Positions 13,501 to 25,515 of a stretch of DNA of 64,000 nt are shown here, piece after piece. A program made the translations under genes and the position numbers. Source of the stretch: Pithys albifrons albifrons (Eukaryota; Chordata; Aves; Passeriformes; Thamnophilidae); assembly GCF_047495875.1 (NCBI RefSeq), contig NC_092463.1:8140622-8204621 (forward strand), read 5' to 3'. Under the pieces are notes generated by a model. It was not told where the DNA came from. It saw only the letters and a program-made list of their open reading frames with translations, and did not search any database. Numbering within the stretch: the stretch's first letter is position 1; each line of letters begins with the position of its first letter.

Positions 13501-13624
13501 ATGGCTGCCATTAGGCATCACTGAGTCAGAGAGTCTAGCAGGAAGGAGTAGAACTGGATAGGGCTGGTGAGAGCATCTGTGGTTATATATGAAAGGATAA
13601 AAATAAGTATTATAAACTTGCATG
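10511..13624. other. Unassigned single-copy DNA
   Basis: No recognised gene or repeat apart from the weak MIR-like string near 10980. A 143-codon minus-strand frame (12610-13041) has no identifiable domain and is treated as chance. Composition is mixed, without CpG clustering. Confidence 0.5.
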
Positions 13625-13775
13625 CTTCCAGGCACAGGCAACCTCAAACTCCTCAGGGCAAAGAAACTTCCCTTATAAATAGGTTATTCCATAACTGTTC
13701 ATGGCATTAGCTACTGTCAGAGACAGGATACTGGACTAGATGGGCCCCTGACAATTCCTCTGGAGAAGCTCTTTC
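13625..13775 (+). mobile_element. Ancient amniote CR1 LINE, 3' UTR fragment
   Basis: The plus strand carries, in order, a 'CAGGCA..CCTCAGGGCAAAGAAACTTCCCTTATAAATAGGTTATTCCATAACTG' block (about 13630-13700, read in pieces), then 'CTACTGTCAGAGACAGGAT' followed by 'ACTGGACTAGATGGGCCCCTGA' (about 13713-13752). This is the layout of the old CR1 3' UTR seen widely in turtles, crocodilians and birds: 'GGTTATCCCATAA' box, then 'GTCAGAGACAGGATACTGGACTAGATGGACC'. It is 5'-truncated, as usual for LINEs, and has lost a clear terminal tail. The element is inactive. Boundaries are approximate. Confidence 0.75.
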
Positions 13776-14378
13776 CAAAATAAAGACCCTAAAAAATTCC
13801 CTCTAACAAAGAAGAAATTATTGAGTTGTTTATTAAATAGATTAATTTGAATAGGGAGAACAGCAGTTCCTTTGTTTCCCCCTAAGTTTGAACTGTGGGT
13901 CTCAGAAGGGAAAACGAAACCACTGCTCCGAGAAGCAGAATAGCATCCTCAGCGCTTGCTTCTTCCAGAATAAAAGGCCTATATTTAGAGGATGCCAAGT
14001 ATTAGAAATATACTGAGCTGGCAACTGGTTTGGGCAAATTTCCAAACCCATCTGATTTTCCACTTAAGTTAGACATTTCAGTAACATAAGAAGTTGCAAA
14101 GAGAACTGAAAATAGTGTTTTGCTATCTTTACAGCTCAACCTGCTGTTGTTAACCCAGTCTGGGGAAGAAGTGGATGATAGTATTTGTGGGAATCAATAT
14201 CAAACTGCATCTGATTTTAGCATGGGTATGTTTTTGTGCATCTACTCACATACAAGTAAGTGTATGTGCACATTGAATGTGCATGTAAAGGTGTATACAG
14301 AGTAAGGTATACAGCCCTTTCTATTGGGTTTGATGCTTGCTTAATGAAGCATTAATTCATTGTCTTTTTGACATCTGT
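13776..14378. other. Unassigned single-copy DNA
   Basis: Mixed AT-rich sequence between the old CR1 relic and the ATCT microsatellite. No gene, promoter or further repeat is recognised. Confidence 0.5.
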
Positions 14379-14379
14379 A

Positions 14380-14427
<48 letters not shown>

Positions 14428-14428
14428 A
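14379..14428 (+). repeat. (ATCT)n microsatellite, about 12 units
   Basis: A perfect tetranucleotide run with period 4 (ATCT/TATC), about 50 bp, ending in 'ATCAGTCATCT'. Tetranucleotide repeats of this length are commonly length-polymorphic. No gene lies next to it. Confidence 0.97.
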
Positions 14429-16938
14429 GTCATCTATTTTTCACAGGACTTGCCTAGCACAAGTGAATTAGAACAGAAGCCAGGCTCTAAGTGGAGCATC
14501 TTTGACTTAGAGGCTCTAATAGCTGTGTTAAAGGACAAATATAGATGCATGAGGCTATGATAAAAGATGGCAAATACTCTGACTGAATCTGTAACAGTTG
14601 CAGAGTTCCCCAGTCAATAGTTTGCAGATACCTCACCCTGATACGACAACTCTGTGCTATGTACAAATTGCATCTTGCTTTAAGAGAACTAAGTGGGTTT
14701 TATAGCCACCTTTCAGAGTATCACAGAGGAAATAACAGCAATTTCTATAGTGAGCCTTCCATCACTCCATGTAATCCCCCCTTTCTTCTCTCCATTTTAG
14801 ATTGATCATACATTTTGCATAGACTGTTTGGGCTGGTGATTCCTATTCTTCTTCTCTATCCAAGAGTCAATCTTTTCACAGAGGAAAATGACAGCTTAAA
14901 CCTTTATTTCTGCATTGGTCTGGTGTGGTCCAAATGTATTTATTCTACCTATTTAGCTCTCTTTAGGGGTGCCTTTATTATGATGTGATCTTCCAGGTGA
15001 AAATTGTGGCTAGATTCATATATTTCAACATTTGTCCTTATGTTTTGTGTTTCATAATGGCTGTTTCAAATGTGTTTCAAAGGCTGCAAATCATGAAGGG
15101 AAAAATTTAAGCACAGAAACTCAAGTGGAGTTTAGACAGAATAAATCTGGGCTGCAGTAGTTTCAATCTGCAATAAGAGGAACTCAGTGTACCTTGGTAC
15201 TGCCTCATATCTATAAACATTTAAGGCTGGAAAAAGAGAATCCAAGCAGATTCAAAATCAGAAGCATTTAAGTGCAGTTCAAAATGCATCATAATGATTC
15301 ATGTAATAAATCATTGTCTTGCTGGGTAGATTGCAGGTGATAGGACTTTTCGGCCATGCTGCAGTTTTACTGATTGCTCACTTCCATCCTGGCCTAATAT
15401 CAGCCATCTCACCTGCGTGTTGGTGCTTGTGTAGGCTGCCTTTCCTGAAAACTTCTTAGATGTGGGTGGAGAGACTTAAGAACAAGTCAGATAGTCTGTC
15501 ATCATATATGATGCCATGAGTGCTTGAGAGTCACTCATTCCTGAGTGGCAGGGCCTCCTGACAGAGTCCTTGCCTGATCTGACTGCTCTGACAGCTCTAG
15601 GAGCTGCTCAGGGAGGAGCCAACCTGTCAGACCTGGGGAAACTCAGAATATCCAGCAATGGTCACAAGTCCAGGATGCCACAAAGTCAAAAAGGAGAGTG
15701 TGGTGATGTGTTTGAGAGATGTGGGATTTTCCTGTGTGACCTGTGAGCACCAGGACATCTAGGAGCCTCTTCTAAGGGGCTTTTAAAAAAGGAACACCCA
15801 GAAAAGGAAGTCTATTACCAGTGGCACATATGTAATACAGCTATTATTGTTAACGTGTGTGACAAAGACTTTACCCTCTCATTAGTTAGGAACAGTTATG
15901 AGGTCATTGTTAGCTAAATATTATCCTCATTTTATCTTCCTCTTGGATATACAAGCTGACATTTCAAAACCATTAATCAGTTTTAGTGTAGTGCATGATC
16001 ATAGTATAGCAAAGGTAGAAATGTTTCTTTTCTCCAAGCATTAACAAAAAGATTTGTTTCAGTCTATTTTAAAACATTGTGGTAGTGGTTTTTAATCTCT
16101 TATCTAAAAGAACCTAGCAAATTGCTAGAAATGTCAGCTTAGATCAAAGCCATATGGCTAAATGATTGGGCAAACATATAAATGAAAGCTTCTCTTTCAG
16201 ACACGTCAGAGATTAAGACATGACCTTCAAAACTGTTCGCTGGCAACTAGTTCAGCAAATTCAGACTGTTCAAACTAAGCAATTGCCTGTATATTGACTC
16301 CTATTTGAAGGGGATAGATAGAAGCCAGGATAACTCCATCTCCCATAAATCCCTTCTTTGTGAATTTCTTTCCCTAATCATCTTTGTTAGGGCTTGTTTT
16401 GTTGAACGTGTTCTTGTGGAATAAGGCCTTTTTGGCTTGGAAGAGCCAAACAGCCTTATACAGACCCTTATGCAGCCATCCACAACTTTGGTTTTAGTAT
16501 CTTTTGTGTTTCTTTATTTTACTCTTTCCTGCTTCATTATCTTCCAGTTTTACTTTTATTATTTTTCCTGGGAAGACACATATTCTGATTTGAATCCTTT
16601 GCATCCTTTGAAATAACTTGACCATTCATTTAAAGACCTGGTTCTGTCATCTTAAGCCATTCATGAAAATTGTGTTCCTGTATGTACTGTTTGCTGTTGA
16701 ATAATGTTGGAAACAAATCTTACTGGCCACTTGGGTTTGACTGGGATGTGATCTCCTTTTCTTTTGCCACCAATAAAGAAATATGCCACCAATGGCAATG
16801 CTATTGAAGAGGCATGAATTGAATAGACTGGCTCTTGCTATCTCACTGCAGAGCTGGGAGGAGTAAACATGTACTAGAGATTGTAAATTGAATGATGCTT
16901 TGTAGGGGGGTGCACATAGGTCACAATTCTGGACTTAA
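14429..16938. other. Unassigned single-copy DNA
   Basis: No gene or clear repeat. Several polypurine or AT-rich patches and short frames only (for example 60 codons on the minus strand at 16301-16483). Nothing functional can be supported. Confidence 0.5.
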
Positions 16939-17098
16939 AGAATGAGAGAACAGTTTGGGTTTGAAGGGACCTGTAAAGGCCATCTAGTCCATCCAACCTC
17001 CTCGCTATGGTCAGGGACATGCTCAACTAGACCAGGTTGCTCAGAACCCCATCCAACCTGACCTTGAATGTTTCCAGGGATGAGACAACAGCAACCTT
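16939..17098 (-). mobile_element. CR1 LINE fragment, 3' end, antisense
   Basis: Read on the plus strand it begins 'AGAATGAGAGAACAGTTTGG', 'AAGGGACCT' and continues through 'CCATCTAGTCCATCCAACCTCC', 'ACTAGACCAGGTTGCTCAGA' and 'CCATCCAACCTGACCTTGAA' to 'TTTCCAGGGATGAGACAAC'. This is the reverse complement of the avian CR1 3' region, so the element points left with its 3' terminus at 16939. Only the last ~160 bp is kept, typical of 5' truncation during target-primed reverse transcription. It is diverged and inactive. Confidence 0.88.
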
Positions 17099-19242
17099 AT
17101 GAGTTACTATTAAATTCAGAAGCATGATCCCATCATGTGCCCCACATGGTGTTGCTGCTGAGGGAACTCAGCATGCGTTAAAATAAAAATTAAGCTTGGG
17201 AAAACAGATGTGTTCAATCAGAAAATGTTATTTTTCACAGGCAAGCATTTTTCATTAGTTTATTTGTTTAGCATAACACCTTGGGGTCCCAAAAATCTTA
17301 ATTTCTTTTGAGGTTCTGACTTGCTCTTACTACCATATGTCAAGATTCAGGGATAGGCAGGAGCCCTAGGATGTAAACAACATACTGGAAAACACACTGC
17401 TCAGGCCTTCCTGCTGGAAAGGCTTTCTGTCTTCATGGCTGAAAACTACTAACTTCCAAAGAAACCACAGCCCAGCAGGGAAAAACCTGTCAGTAATTGC
17501 ACAGGACGCTGTCTGAGTTGATGCTGTATCTTTATGTGCTTGTCTGCCTGTTCAGTGCACCTGTGTGTACAGACACATTTGTGCATGCTATACCAATTCC
17601 TGTGCATTTGCACCTCCTGAAGAGGATTGCCAGGAGTAATTCTTCTCCTTCAGTCATTTTGCCTGCCTGTGCTCAAATCCTCTTGCACACAGCCCCTGCC
17701 AAGGCATATTGCTGACCTCAGCCCAGTGAGCTCGTGTGGGGGCACAGCGTTGCACTTCTGGTGGTTCAGTGGTGTGTAATGCTCACTATGCTATGCTCAA
17801 ATGGCTGTGATTTGATCTCTGATCTCTACTCAGACTTGAAAAGGCATCCAGGGTTTCCAGAAAGTGCTGTCCATGCTGCAGAGCACCAGGGCAGGGAGCT
17901 GCGTCACAGCAGTTTCCCACAGGAAGGGAGGTGTCTGCACTGACCTTGTGCTGATGAAATCCTTGGCTGATCCCGACAAGGTTCAGCTCCTGGAGTATTA
18001 GTGACACAGCTGACATCCTCTGGACTCCACGAAGCATGACTGGGAACAGCAGAAATTGCAGGGCCCAGGAGAAGGAGACAGAATTAAATAAATACCCTCT
18101 TTTACCATGCACAAAGGGAGAATTGATACTCTGGTCAAAAAGCCAAGTGCTGTTACAGCAGTTCTTCATTACAGGCATGTGCTTATTGGCTTTAATAAAG
18201 TGTCAGAGAGGATGCCTATGCAGATTTGTGGACCAGATACAAAAACATCCTTTAAAATGATTTGTGGTATATGGTTGAAGTAGAATGAGGAGTCCAGTGC
18301 CTTAAATAACAAATGTGAACAAAGATGTAAAATGTGTATTTGAGGTTTTATATCACAGGGGATAATTTTACTCCCTGTAAAGGAGGGTGTAATTACTTGG
18401 CAGTTCTGAAAGTTCCATATAAGGCACTGTAGTCTGCATCCTTAAGGGAGATAAGCTGTTTCACAGGATACAATTAACCCCTTGATCTGATCTTCACTTC
18501 TGTCCATCTCAGACCTCCAAAAGAATCTGTGGGATCTAGTTGATGAACACACCATTGCAAACACCTGGCCTGAACCTGATCAGAGAACGTAAATTTGTGA
18601 GCTCTTTCTCAGAGCAGCAACCTCACCCTTTCTCCATCATGATCATGGAAATAGAATTCCCCTGACAAAGTGAGCAGCACAGGCTCTTGTGACTGGAACA
18701 TGAGACTGTGTGCTTGAATTCACTCTGAGTGAGAAAGGGAAAGGGTGATGGAAAACATCGCTTCTGTTGCTGTGCTGATCTGGCTGTTCTTCTGGACTGT
18801 ATTTGATGGAGCAATAAGTATGGTGCTGCTACAAAGATTAGTGGAAACAGCAAGTGTGGAAAATATTTTCTATTGACAGAACAGCTAAGCTAACCTTATG
18901 GTTGAAATCTTTCTGGCTGCTGAGATATAAGCCCCAATCCTTTTCATTTTATTGTTTCAAGTACCTTTTCAAATAACTCATGGTACATTTGATGAACAAG
19001 GTTGAATTGGGACCTTTGAGCAGGAAACTTCCCCAGCCTGAATGCTGGAGTAGTCAGTGCTTGCAGAGCACAACTCTTTGTCTTGTGAAATTAGGTGTAC
19101 TTATCCATACGTTCCCAAGGAACTGTGTATGCTCCTTGCAGACCCTGCAGTGAGCTCAGAGATCAAGCATAAGTGACATCCCTCCCGGCTGGTTGGATTT
19201 GGTCTGAGTCTTCACAGCTACTGAAAAGGGTAATCAAAGAAT
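17099..19242. other. Unassigned single-copy DNA
   Basis: No gene, RNA gene or repeat family recognised. Overlapping frames on both strands around 17786-18178 show no domain and are treated as chance. Confidence 0.5.
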
Positions 19243-19395
19243 TATCACAGAATGACAGAATTGTTTGGATTGGAAGGGACCTTAAGATGATTTAATTACA
19301 ACCCCACTGTCATTGGCAGGGATACCACCCACTAGATTAAGTTGCTCAGGGCCCTTTCCAGCTTGGTCTTGAACACTTCCAGGGATGGAAATGGG
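19243..19395 (-). mobile_element. CR1 LINE fragment, 3' end, antisense
   Basis: The plus strand starts 'ATCACAGAATGACAGAATTG', an inverted ATTCTGTG-type tail of about two units. It continues 'GGATTGGAAGGGACCTTAAG', 'GGCAGGGATACCACCCACTA', 'GTTGCTCAGGGCCC' and 'TCTTGAACACTTCCAGGGAT'. This is the 3' end of an avian CR1 in minus orientation, about 150 bp long and 5'-truncated. The retained tail shows the true 3' terminus at 19243. Confidence 0.92.
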
Positions 19396-22300
19396 ATCCA
19401 CTCATTCCCCTTCAGCCATGTGCTCACACCACCTAAGTGACCCCACCGACACACTGGCATGGTTGCTTTTCAGATGTCTTAGGCCTGTGAGCCAGCTCAC
19501 CATCTGCTGAGTGCAGGGGAGGAGGCAGGAATGTGCAGCTGGAGGTACAGTGGAAGGCAGAATCAGTCCTGGTGGCAGCTGTGCTGATTAAATAATTTCA
19601 AAGTAAACTTTGAACATCTTAAATGAACAGTGTAAACTGGGATCTTGCAAAAGTGATCGGTACCTCTCAGCTCAGGTTTAGTGCTCTGCAGCATGGGGGT
19701 AAAGGCTTCTGCTTGTTCTTGAGCCAACAGATGCTGACTAGTTGTGCCTGCTGCTTAACAGCAGCATTCTGCTGCACAAGCCGTCATGTCAGCTTTAGAG
19801 TCATGGTAATTTTTCCAAGGCAGGCAAAGGAGAGAGCCCTCTGAGGAATGTGGTCATGTCATGCTTCAAACATAAGCTGATTTTGCTCTGGAAGTGAGAT
19901 ACTGCATTCCCTGGCACCCTCACACTGAACATCCTCTCCTCCTGTGCACACATGCTGCCATCTTTCTGCTTTGAACTCTCTGTGTTGAGAATAGTGATAG
20001 TCTTGGATTTTTTCCCCAAGATTTGTTCTCTGTGGGGCATCAGCCATTTCCAGCTTCTTCAGAGACAAAACCTTTCCTCTCTTTAATGCTTTAGTGCTGT
20101 GGAAGTGACAAATCAGTGGAAGACAGGAACAAAAATCTGTGTCAGCTTTTGTTCCCTGGTTGCAGAAGTTTTACCCCAAAATGTATAGGCAAAACACAAA
20201 CAGCATTTCACTATGACTGTCTGTTCCATCTGAATCAGGAGAAGGGCCATGATGTACAGGCCAAAAAGAGTATGTCTTGACTTTGAGCCAGGTTGGAGTT
20301 TCAGATCTGCTACCTGAAATCTGATTTTTATGCAGGAGAGAAAACGTTGCATGGAAAGAGCAGACCTGGTGCACACTGAACATTAATGTTCTCTGCATGC
20401 TTATATGCAATTGCAGCTGCCCTTTAAAATTATAAAGAGGATGTTTGTTTGCATGGCCTGAGCAGACATTTGCAGAGCAGAGGCATCTTTTACAGTAAGG
20501 GACAATAAGGCTAAAACGGTGACTGCTTCAGGACATGGCTGCTGTGTGAAGCAAAGCGGTGGTAACGAAAATTGTTTTTCTTCTAATTAGAGCAGTCACT
20601 ACTGGCAACGACTCCAGTCTTATCTAGGGAATTTTCAGCCAGTAACTACATCTTGGTGAAAAGCAGCTCCTCACTTTCAGTTGCTCTCTTTTTGAGCTAT
20701 TTTCGGTGTCATTGGTTTGCTCCCAATAGAAGGGTGGGAGTGAACCCATTCAAACCATTCCTCAGCTACAGTGGCCTGGAAGGCATTTTGATGAGTAGAG
20801 ATTTCCACCGTGACTTGTGCTGCATCAGACTGGGCCGTTTTGCAGTGATGGACTGATTTTGGCTGGTATTTGACTGAGAAGGCAGGAGAATGGTGAAAAG
20901 TGTGACCACAGCTTTGGTTCTTATGGTACTGGTTGGGATGAAGGAACACGTGGTACCTGATCCATCACAGTGGTGTCCTTGCTAATTCAGCTCTATAGGA
21001 GCTGTTCTGTTCAGGCTAATCTACCAGTCTCTGCTAGCTGGCAGCTCCTGGGACTTATATGAGCAATGGTGTGTGGCACATATTCCACAGGAGAAAACCC
21101 CAAAATTTCTGCTTTCTCTTAGGCATAACTAGTGATCTTAGGTTTTCCACATCATAGTGCTATAGAGTATCTGAACACCACTCTAAGGAAAAAAAACCAC
21201 TCTGAACAATCACACTGTTCTTTGCAAGAAGCCGAATGTTAAAGGCATCCCCTGGTCAGTAATCATCCTTAAATCAATCTTGAAAGAGAAAAGTATCTCA
21301 TTGAAAACATCATTAATTAATTAGAGTGTGGCCTGTACCACAGCAGCATGTTCTCTGAAGACACAGATTTATTTATATTTAGTTACTGAAGGGTATGTGA
21401 AAAAGCTAGTGACAATTGTTGACAATGGTTCATAAGGGAGGCTGCTTGCTGGTGCAAATGCATATATTATTGAGACAAATTTAGCTGGCTGGAACACTGC
21501 ATAAACCCGCAAATGATCTGAAACTTATGTGGATTTAATGGCATTTGCCTTTGCTCTGTGCACCAGAGCTTTGGAGCGAAGAAACCTGCAGGAAGCCCTG
21601 AGAAGACCTGACTGCCCTCAGGTTCCTGCTCAGCCAGATAGCAGTAAGAAAGTTAATTTCTCCTGCAATAAGTAAAGTTCAATGGGTATCACTGTTGGAA
21701 TTACATGGTTCCCATATGTTATTATTCTGTGATGCCGTATCACAGATACTTACAGAACCAGAACAGTCAAGTTTACCGTAACCCAAACTACATGACCAGC
21801 TTGCCAAGAACTTAAAATCATTGTGTGATATCTACTAACTTTTTATTACCATTGCAAAGTGGCTGCATCTTCCATGATCTCACATCCCTCACCTTTGTCA
21901 GAATTGAAGTAAAGCATTCCTGTTATGGGAGGTTTTCTGAGGCTGCTTCATGGCATTGTAGATGAAGCCTACCATGATTTTTTTAACCTAAATTTGTATA
22001 CTGTATTTGGTGATGGATCTCCTTCTAAAAAAGCAACCCATGACAGAAAAGTGAGGTCCCATGCATGGTCTGATCTGAAATTAAAGGGATAGGTATGTGT
22101 CCGATCCTAAAGTCCCATCTTTTTGGGCTGGTGTGGAAACGACATAGGACTCATTTGTGGTAATGCTGTATTTGCACTTGCCCTCACATATTTTGGAAAT
22201 CAAGCACAGGAATTAACTCTACTGTTACTGATTGCCAAATGATGTAATGTTTCCTGTGCTGTCCAAATTCTTTAACTAATATGGCTTCAGCTAGCTAAGG

Positions 22301-22750
22301 AAGACAAACATGGATGTTTGAGCTCAGTTCAGCAAAGTACTTTAGCATTCATCAAACATCAAATGCACAGGCAAGCAGAATTTCAAGGGTCACATTAAAT
22401 ACCCTCCTGAAAAGGAGATGGATAGCTCTGTATTCATCTAAACAGCTCTCTCCTTTACAGACAGTTTTTAATTCAGACCGTTTTCTGTCAGACTCTTAGG
22501 GAGATTTCCTGAGATTTTTCAGCTAAAGAGATATCCACATAACCCACAGGGGAACACGCCCATCTGACAGAGGACCTGCGTGAGGCTGTCTCAGCTGCTG
22601 TAGCTGTTTAGCACAAACAGGCAGGTAATGCTTTGGCTGAGGAAATTCTCAATTAAACTGAGACTGCCTGAGGAGTCTGGGGAGCCTTCCATGTGCGGTC
22701 CTTAAGAATGACCTCTGGGAATGGTTCAGGTCAATCTGACCCTGTGTCAG
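19396..22750. other. Unassigned single-copy DNA
   Basis: No recognised gene or repeat. Frames of up to ~90 codons exist on both strands without domains. An AT-rich homeodomain-type string (TTAATTAATTAG) occurs near 21312-21324, of unknown meaning. Confidence 0.5.
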
Positions 22751-22808
22751 AGCAGCACGATGGACCAGATGACTGCTAGAGGTTCTTTCCCAGGGATTTT
22801 GTGTTCCC
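22751..22808 (+). mobile_element. Old CR1-like 3' end fragment, sense
   Basis: 'ATGGACCAGATGACTGCTAG' followed by 'AGGTTCTTTCCCAGGGATTT' and 'TGTGTTCC' resembles the sense CR1 3' terminus (GGACCAGATGACCTCTAGAGGTCCCTTCCAACC...TTCTGTG). It is short and diverged, so the family is plausible rather than certain. It lies about 130 bp from the 3' end of a larger CR1 in the opposite orientation. Confidence 0.5.
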
Positions 22809-22953
22809 AGAAGAGCTGTAATTGCACGATGAAAGGTCAAACATTTTATACTTCATTGTGTGTGCCCCATAATGACTGAGTAAAAGGTAATTGTTAAATC
22901 AGTTTTTATTGATACAACACCACATATCACTTCATATTTTAATGTGTTGCTCC

Positions 22954-23515
22954 TCATAAGACTTCTTTAATCGCTACCAACTTCATCGCCCTTATCCGAT
23001 CTCGCTCCAATCCCTCAATATCTTTTCTGCTGTGAGGGGCCCAAAACTGAACAGAGGATTCAAGGTGTGGCCTCACCAGTGCCAAGTACAAGGGCACAAT
23101 CCTGGTCCTTCTGGCCACATGATTTCTGATAGAGGCCAGAATACCACTGGCCTTTGGCCACCTGGGCACATGCTGGCTCATGTTCAGCTGCTGTCGGTCA
23201 GCACTGGGCAGCTTTCTGGTCACTCTGGCCTGTAGTGGTACATGCCGTTGTTGCAACCCAAGTGCAGGACCTGGCACTTTGCCTTATTGAACCTCATACA
23301 ACTGGCTTCAATTTGTCCAGATCCCTCTCTTGAGTCTTCCTACTCTCCAGCAGATCAACACTCCCACCCAGTTTGGTGTTGTCTGAAAACTGACTGAGGG
23401 GGAAATCAATCCCCTTATCCCAATTGTTGATAAAGATATTAAACTGAGCCTTGAAGAACACTACTAGTGACTAGCCATAAACTGGATTTAACTCCATTCA
23501 CCACCATTCCAGGTA
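22954..23515 (-). pseudogene. CR1 ORF2 reverse transcriptase remnant (C-terminal part)
   Basis: This is the decayed 3' part of CR1 ORF2, which in live elements encodes an endonuclease plus reverse transcriptase that copies the LINE RNA at the target site. Reading leftwards one sees the segment before PQG (NGVKSS), the mutated PQG and FADD boxes, the thumb region (GGSVDLLE-type), and the downstream 'SGILASIRN' and 'RPHLE..VQFWAPH' motifs. The second catalytic aspartate of FADD is replaced by asparagine, so even this fragment would be inactive. An open frame of 107 codons survives at 22954-23277; upstream of it the frame is interrupted. Confidence 0.85.
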
Positions 23516-23524
23516 ATGATCTTC

Positions 23525-24060
23525 TGGCTCTTCCTGGTTTTTCCTCATCATTCCCTGCAACTATAAGGGTAGAGGAGAGCACTACTTGTGCTCCTGATCC
23601 CTCAACCAGTCATCCCAGGGCTCTGAAGTCTCTCTTAATTGCCTTTGGATGCTTTGTTGCAACATCATCACTGTCTACCTGAAAAAATAATACTGGATAA
23701 TAATCTGGGGACTGTACCAGATTAGGGAGCTTCCTCTTCACATCTTTAGCCCAGGCTCCAGGGATGTAGCAGATTTTCCCAAGAAATGGGTCCAGCCTGC
23801 ATATTGTGCCTTCTTTTCCCATCACTGGTTTTCTTTACGGAAGCAGTTAAATGCAGGGCACAGACTGACAACTTCAGCAATACCTCCATATTGAATATCC
23901 CATCATCCTCATTCTCATTCTGTTCCACATGCAGAGACTCATTTGTGTTATGCTGGGGCACTTGGGAAGGTGAGACAGTCATGGAGGAGATACACCAGCA
24001 CAGGAACTGGTCACCCTTGCCCCCTATCCTTTGAATCCCTGTGTTGAGCCAGGTGGAGAG
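23525..24060 (-). pseudogene. CR1 ORF1 esterase-domain remnant
   Basis: Two overlapping minus-strand frames (23610-23825 and 23746-23982) carry the CR1 ORF1 esterase-like region. The motif order matches ORF1 of avian and turtle CR1: 'PGAWAKDVKRKLPNLV', 'SPDYYPVLFFQVDSDDVA', 'IKRDFRALG', then a 'GAQVVLSSTLIVAGND' segment continuing to about 23525. The frame changes between the two pieces, so the protein is broken. In intact elements ORF1 is an RNA-binding/esterase-like protein of uncertain role. Confidence 0.78.
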
Positions 24061-24260
24061 AAGACAGGGAATCCCATGATCATGTGTCCTGTCTCCCTGT
24101 CAGGCCTGTCCCAGAGAAGACAGGGTCTAATTTCAGTAGTCTCTCTTGCTTTCTCTCACTCTCTCTGGTACTCCTCAACCTCCTTGCCTCCTCCAGTACT
24201 CTGCCACTAAGTGGAGGAATTCCTCTATTTGGGTGCATCTAAACTGATTGAACCAAACTC

Positions 24261-25515
24261 TCTCACAGGTGAAAGTTGCAGGTGAGCTCTGGAGCAGAGC
24301 TGGAAATAAACCAGAGCTTGCCTTGTCCATTAGGGCATAGCTAAGAATGGCTCATAGCTGCTGTGATATCATGGGAGACAAGAAGGGCAGGAAGTCTTTC
24401 CCTGAGGATGAAGAGGCTGCCTTAACATTCTTGCTGTGAACTGTTGTGGACATGGCATTAGAGGCATCACACCAAGAAACACATGGGGATAGCTCCAGAG
24501 CAGGAAGGTTGTCTCAGCCACATCCTTGCCAACATCCTAGTGAGTTAGAGATATCTCCTGAAGAAAGGAAAGATGAGGTCATTAGGTGAGTCAGGGAAAG
24601 ACAATGACCAAGTAAAACCAGTGTATGAGCACAAAGCATCACTGTCTGTGACTGGTGAGCTTCCTTCTTTCTTGGAATAGGATCTGAAAGACAAATGAAG
24701 TGATTTCTACCCCCTCTCACCTCTGGTGGTCCGACCTCAGAAGGGAGTGGTAGAGAAAACAGCTGGGAGTAACTAGCTATTTAAAATGGTTCAAGATTGT
24801 GACTGAGAAACTTCCTAAAAGGGTTACTGGGGAGGGGACAGGGAAACACCCAGGACATTCAGAACTAGCTAGCCAGTGAGCTTGGAAAGGAAATAGTGAA
24901 GCAAAGCGACCTCTCCTCCTCTAATCAAGGAAAATAAAGAATTTAAATACCCCCTGGAACTGATGGAAAGTCAGGTCAGAAACAGAAATATTCATGCATT
25001 TGCCCTACTGGAGGGTAAAAAATTTCCAAACCCAATTTCTTTTGTGGAAACCTGGCTCCCTAAGGCTCTGAACAAGATGCAGAGAATGTCCCACTGCATG
25101 TGGTGTGCTGGTTCAGGATCCCTGCCAGGGCAATCACTCTCAATAACAAGTAAAACAAAAGTGAGCTGCCAAGTTTCAAATGTTCATGGGAGAGGGAGGC
25201 TCATGACTGTAGACAGAGCCACGAGGAAGCATCAGCTCATTTGCTTCCAAATCAGTGTGAGTGTCCTCACTTGTGCTGTTGCCTTGGATAACACAGGTTC
25301 AAAATCAGTTTCTCATTGTTCTAGGAGCTATATTGATCCAGAGACCAAGGACAAAGTACACCCAGAATTTAGGATATGATGGAGCAGATTGTTATACTGT
25401 GGAAACAGAATATCATTTAGGATATAGTGGGATAGGATGTCTCAGTGTTTGTAGACTCCAGTATCAGACATGAGACCCTTCTGTGTAGGATAGCCTCAAG
25501 ACTATGTAATGCATG
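24261..25515. other. Unassigned single-copy DNA
   Basis: No gene recognised. A 138-codon plus-strand frame (24963-25379) has no domain I can identify. Further 5' CR1 sequence beyond about 24260 could be present but is not recognisable by eye. Confidence 0.45.

Larger units (their letters stand above)
22940..24260 (-). mobile_element. CR1 LINE with ORF1 joined to ORF2 C-terminus (internal deletion), antisense
   Basis: The element runs right to left. About 24260-24050 resembles the ORF1 coiled-coil region: 'EEARRLRSTRESERKQERLL' is readable on the minus strand. 23825-23525 encodes the SGNH/esterase-like part of CR1 ORF1, with 'DPFLGKICYIPGAWAKDVKR', 'QSPDYYPVLFFQVDSDD' and 'KAIKRDFRALG'. From about 23515 the sequence switches directly to the C-terminal part of ORF2 reverse transcriptase: 'VVNGVKSS', a PQG box read as LQG, the catalytic FADD box read as FSDN (23378-23389), then '[20 protein letters not shown]' (frame 22954-23277). 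The endonuclease and most of the RT are missing, and frameshifts and stops are present, so the copy is dead. CR1 ORF1 esterase and ORF2 EN-RT are established family features; that one deletion made the join is inference. The 3' UTR and tail are absent. Confidence 0.87.

Noticed and set aside
14379..14428. CRISPR array or regulatory tandem repeat
   Set aside because: It is a plain ATCT microsatellite with no spacers. No CRISPR-like repeat-spacer pattern occurs anywhere in the window.
17786..18178. 130-codon minus-strand frame as a gene
   Set aside because: It overlaps two plus-strand frames, has no domain, and lies between CR1 relics without any exon signals.
24963..25379. 138-codon plus-strand frame as a gene
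   Set aside because: No domain or conserved motif recognised. It is close to CR1 debris, and chance is the simpler explanation.
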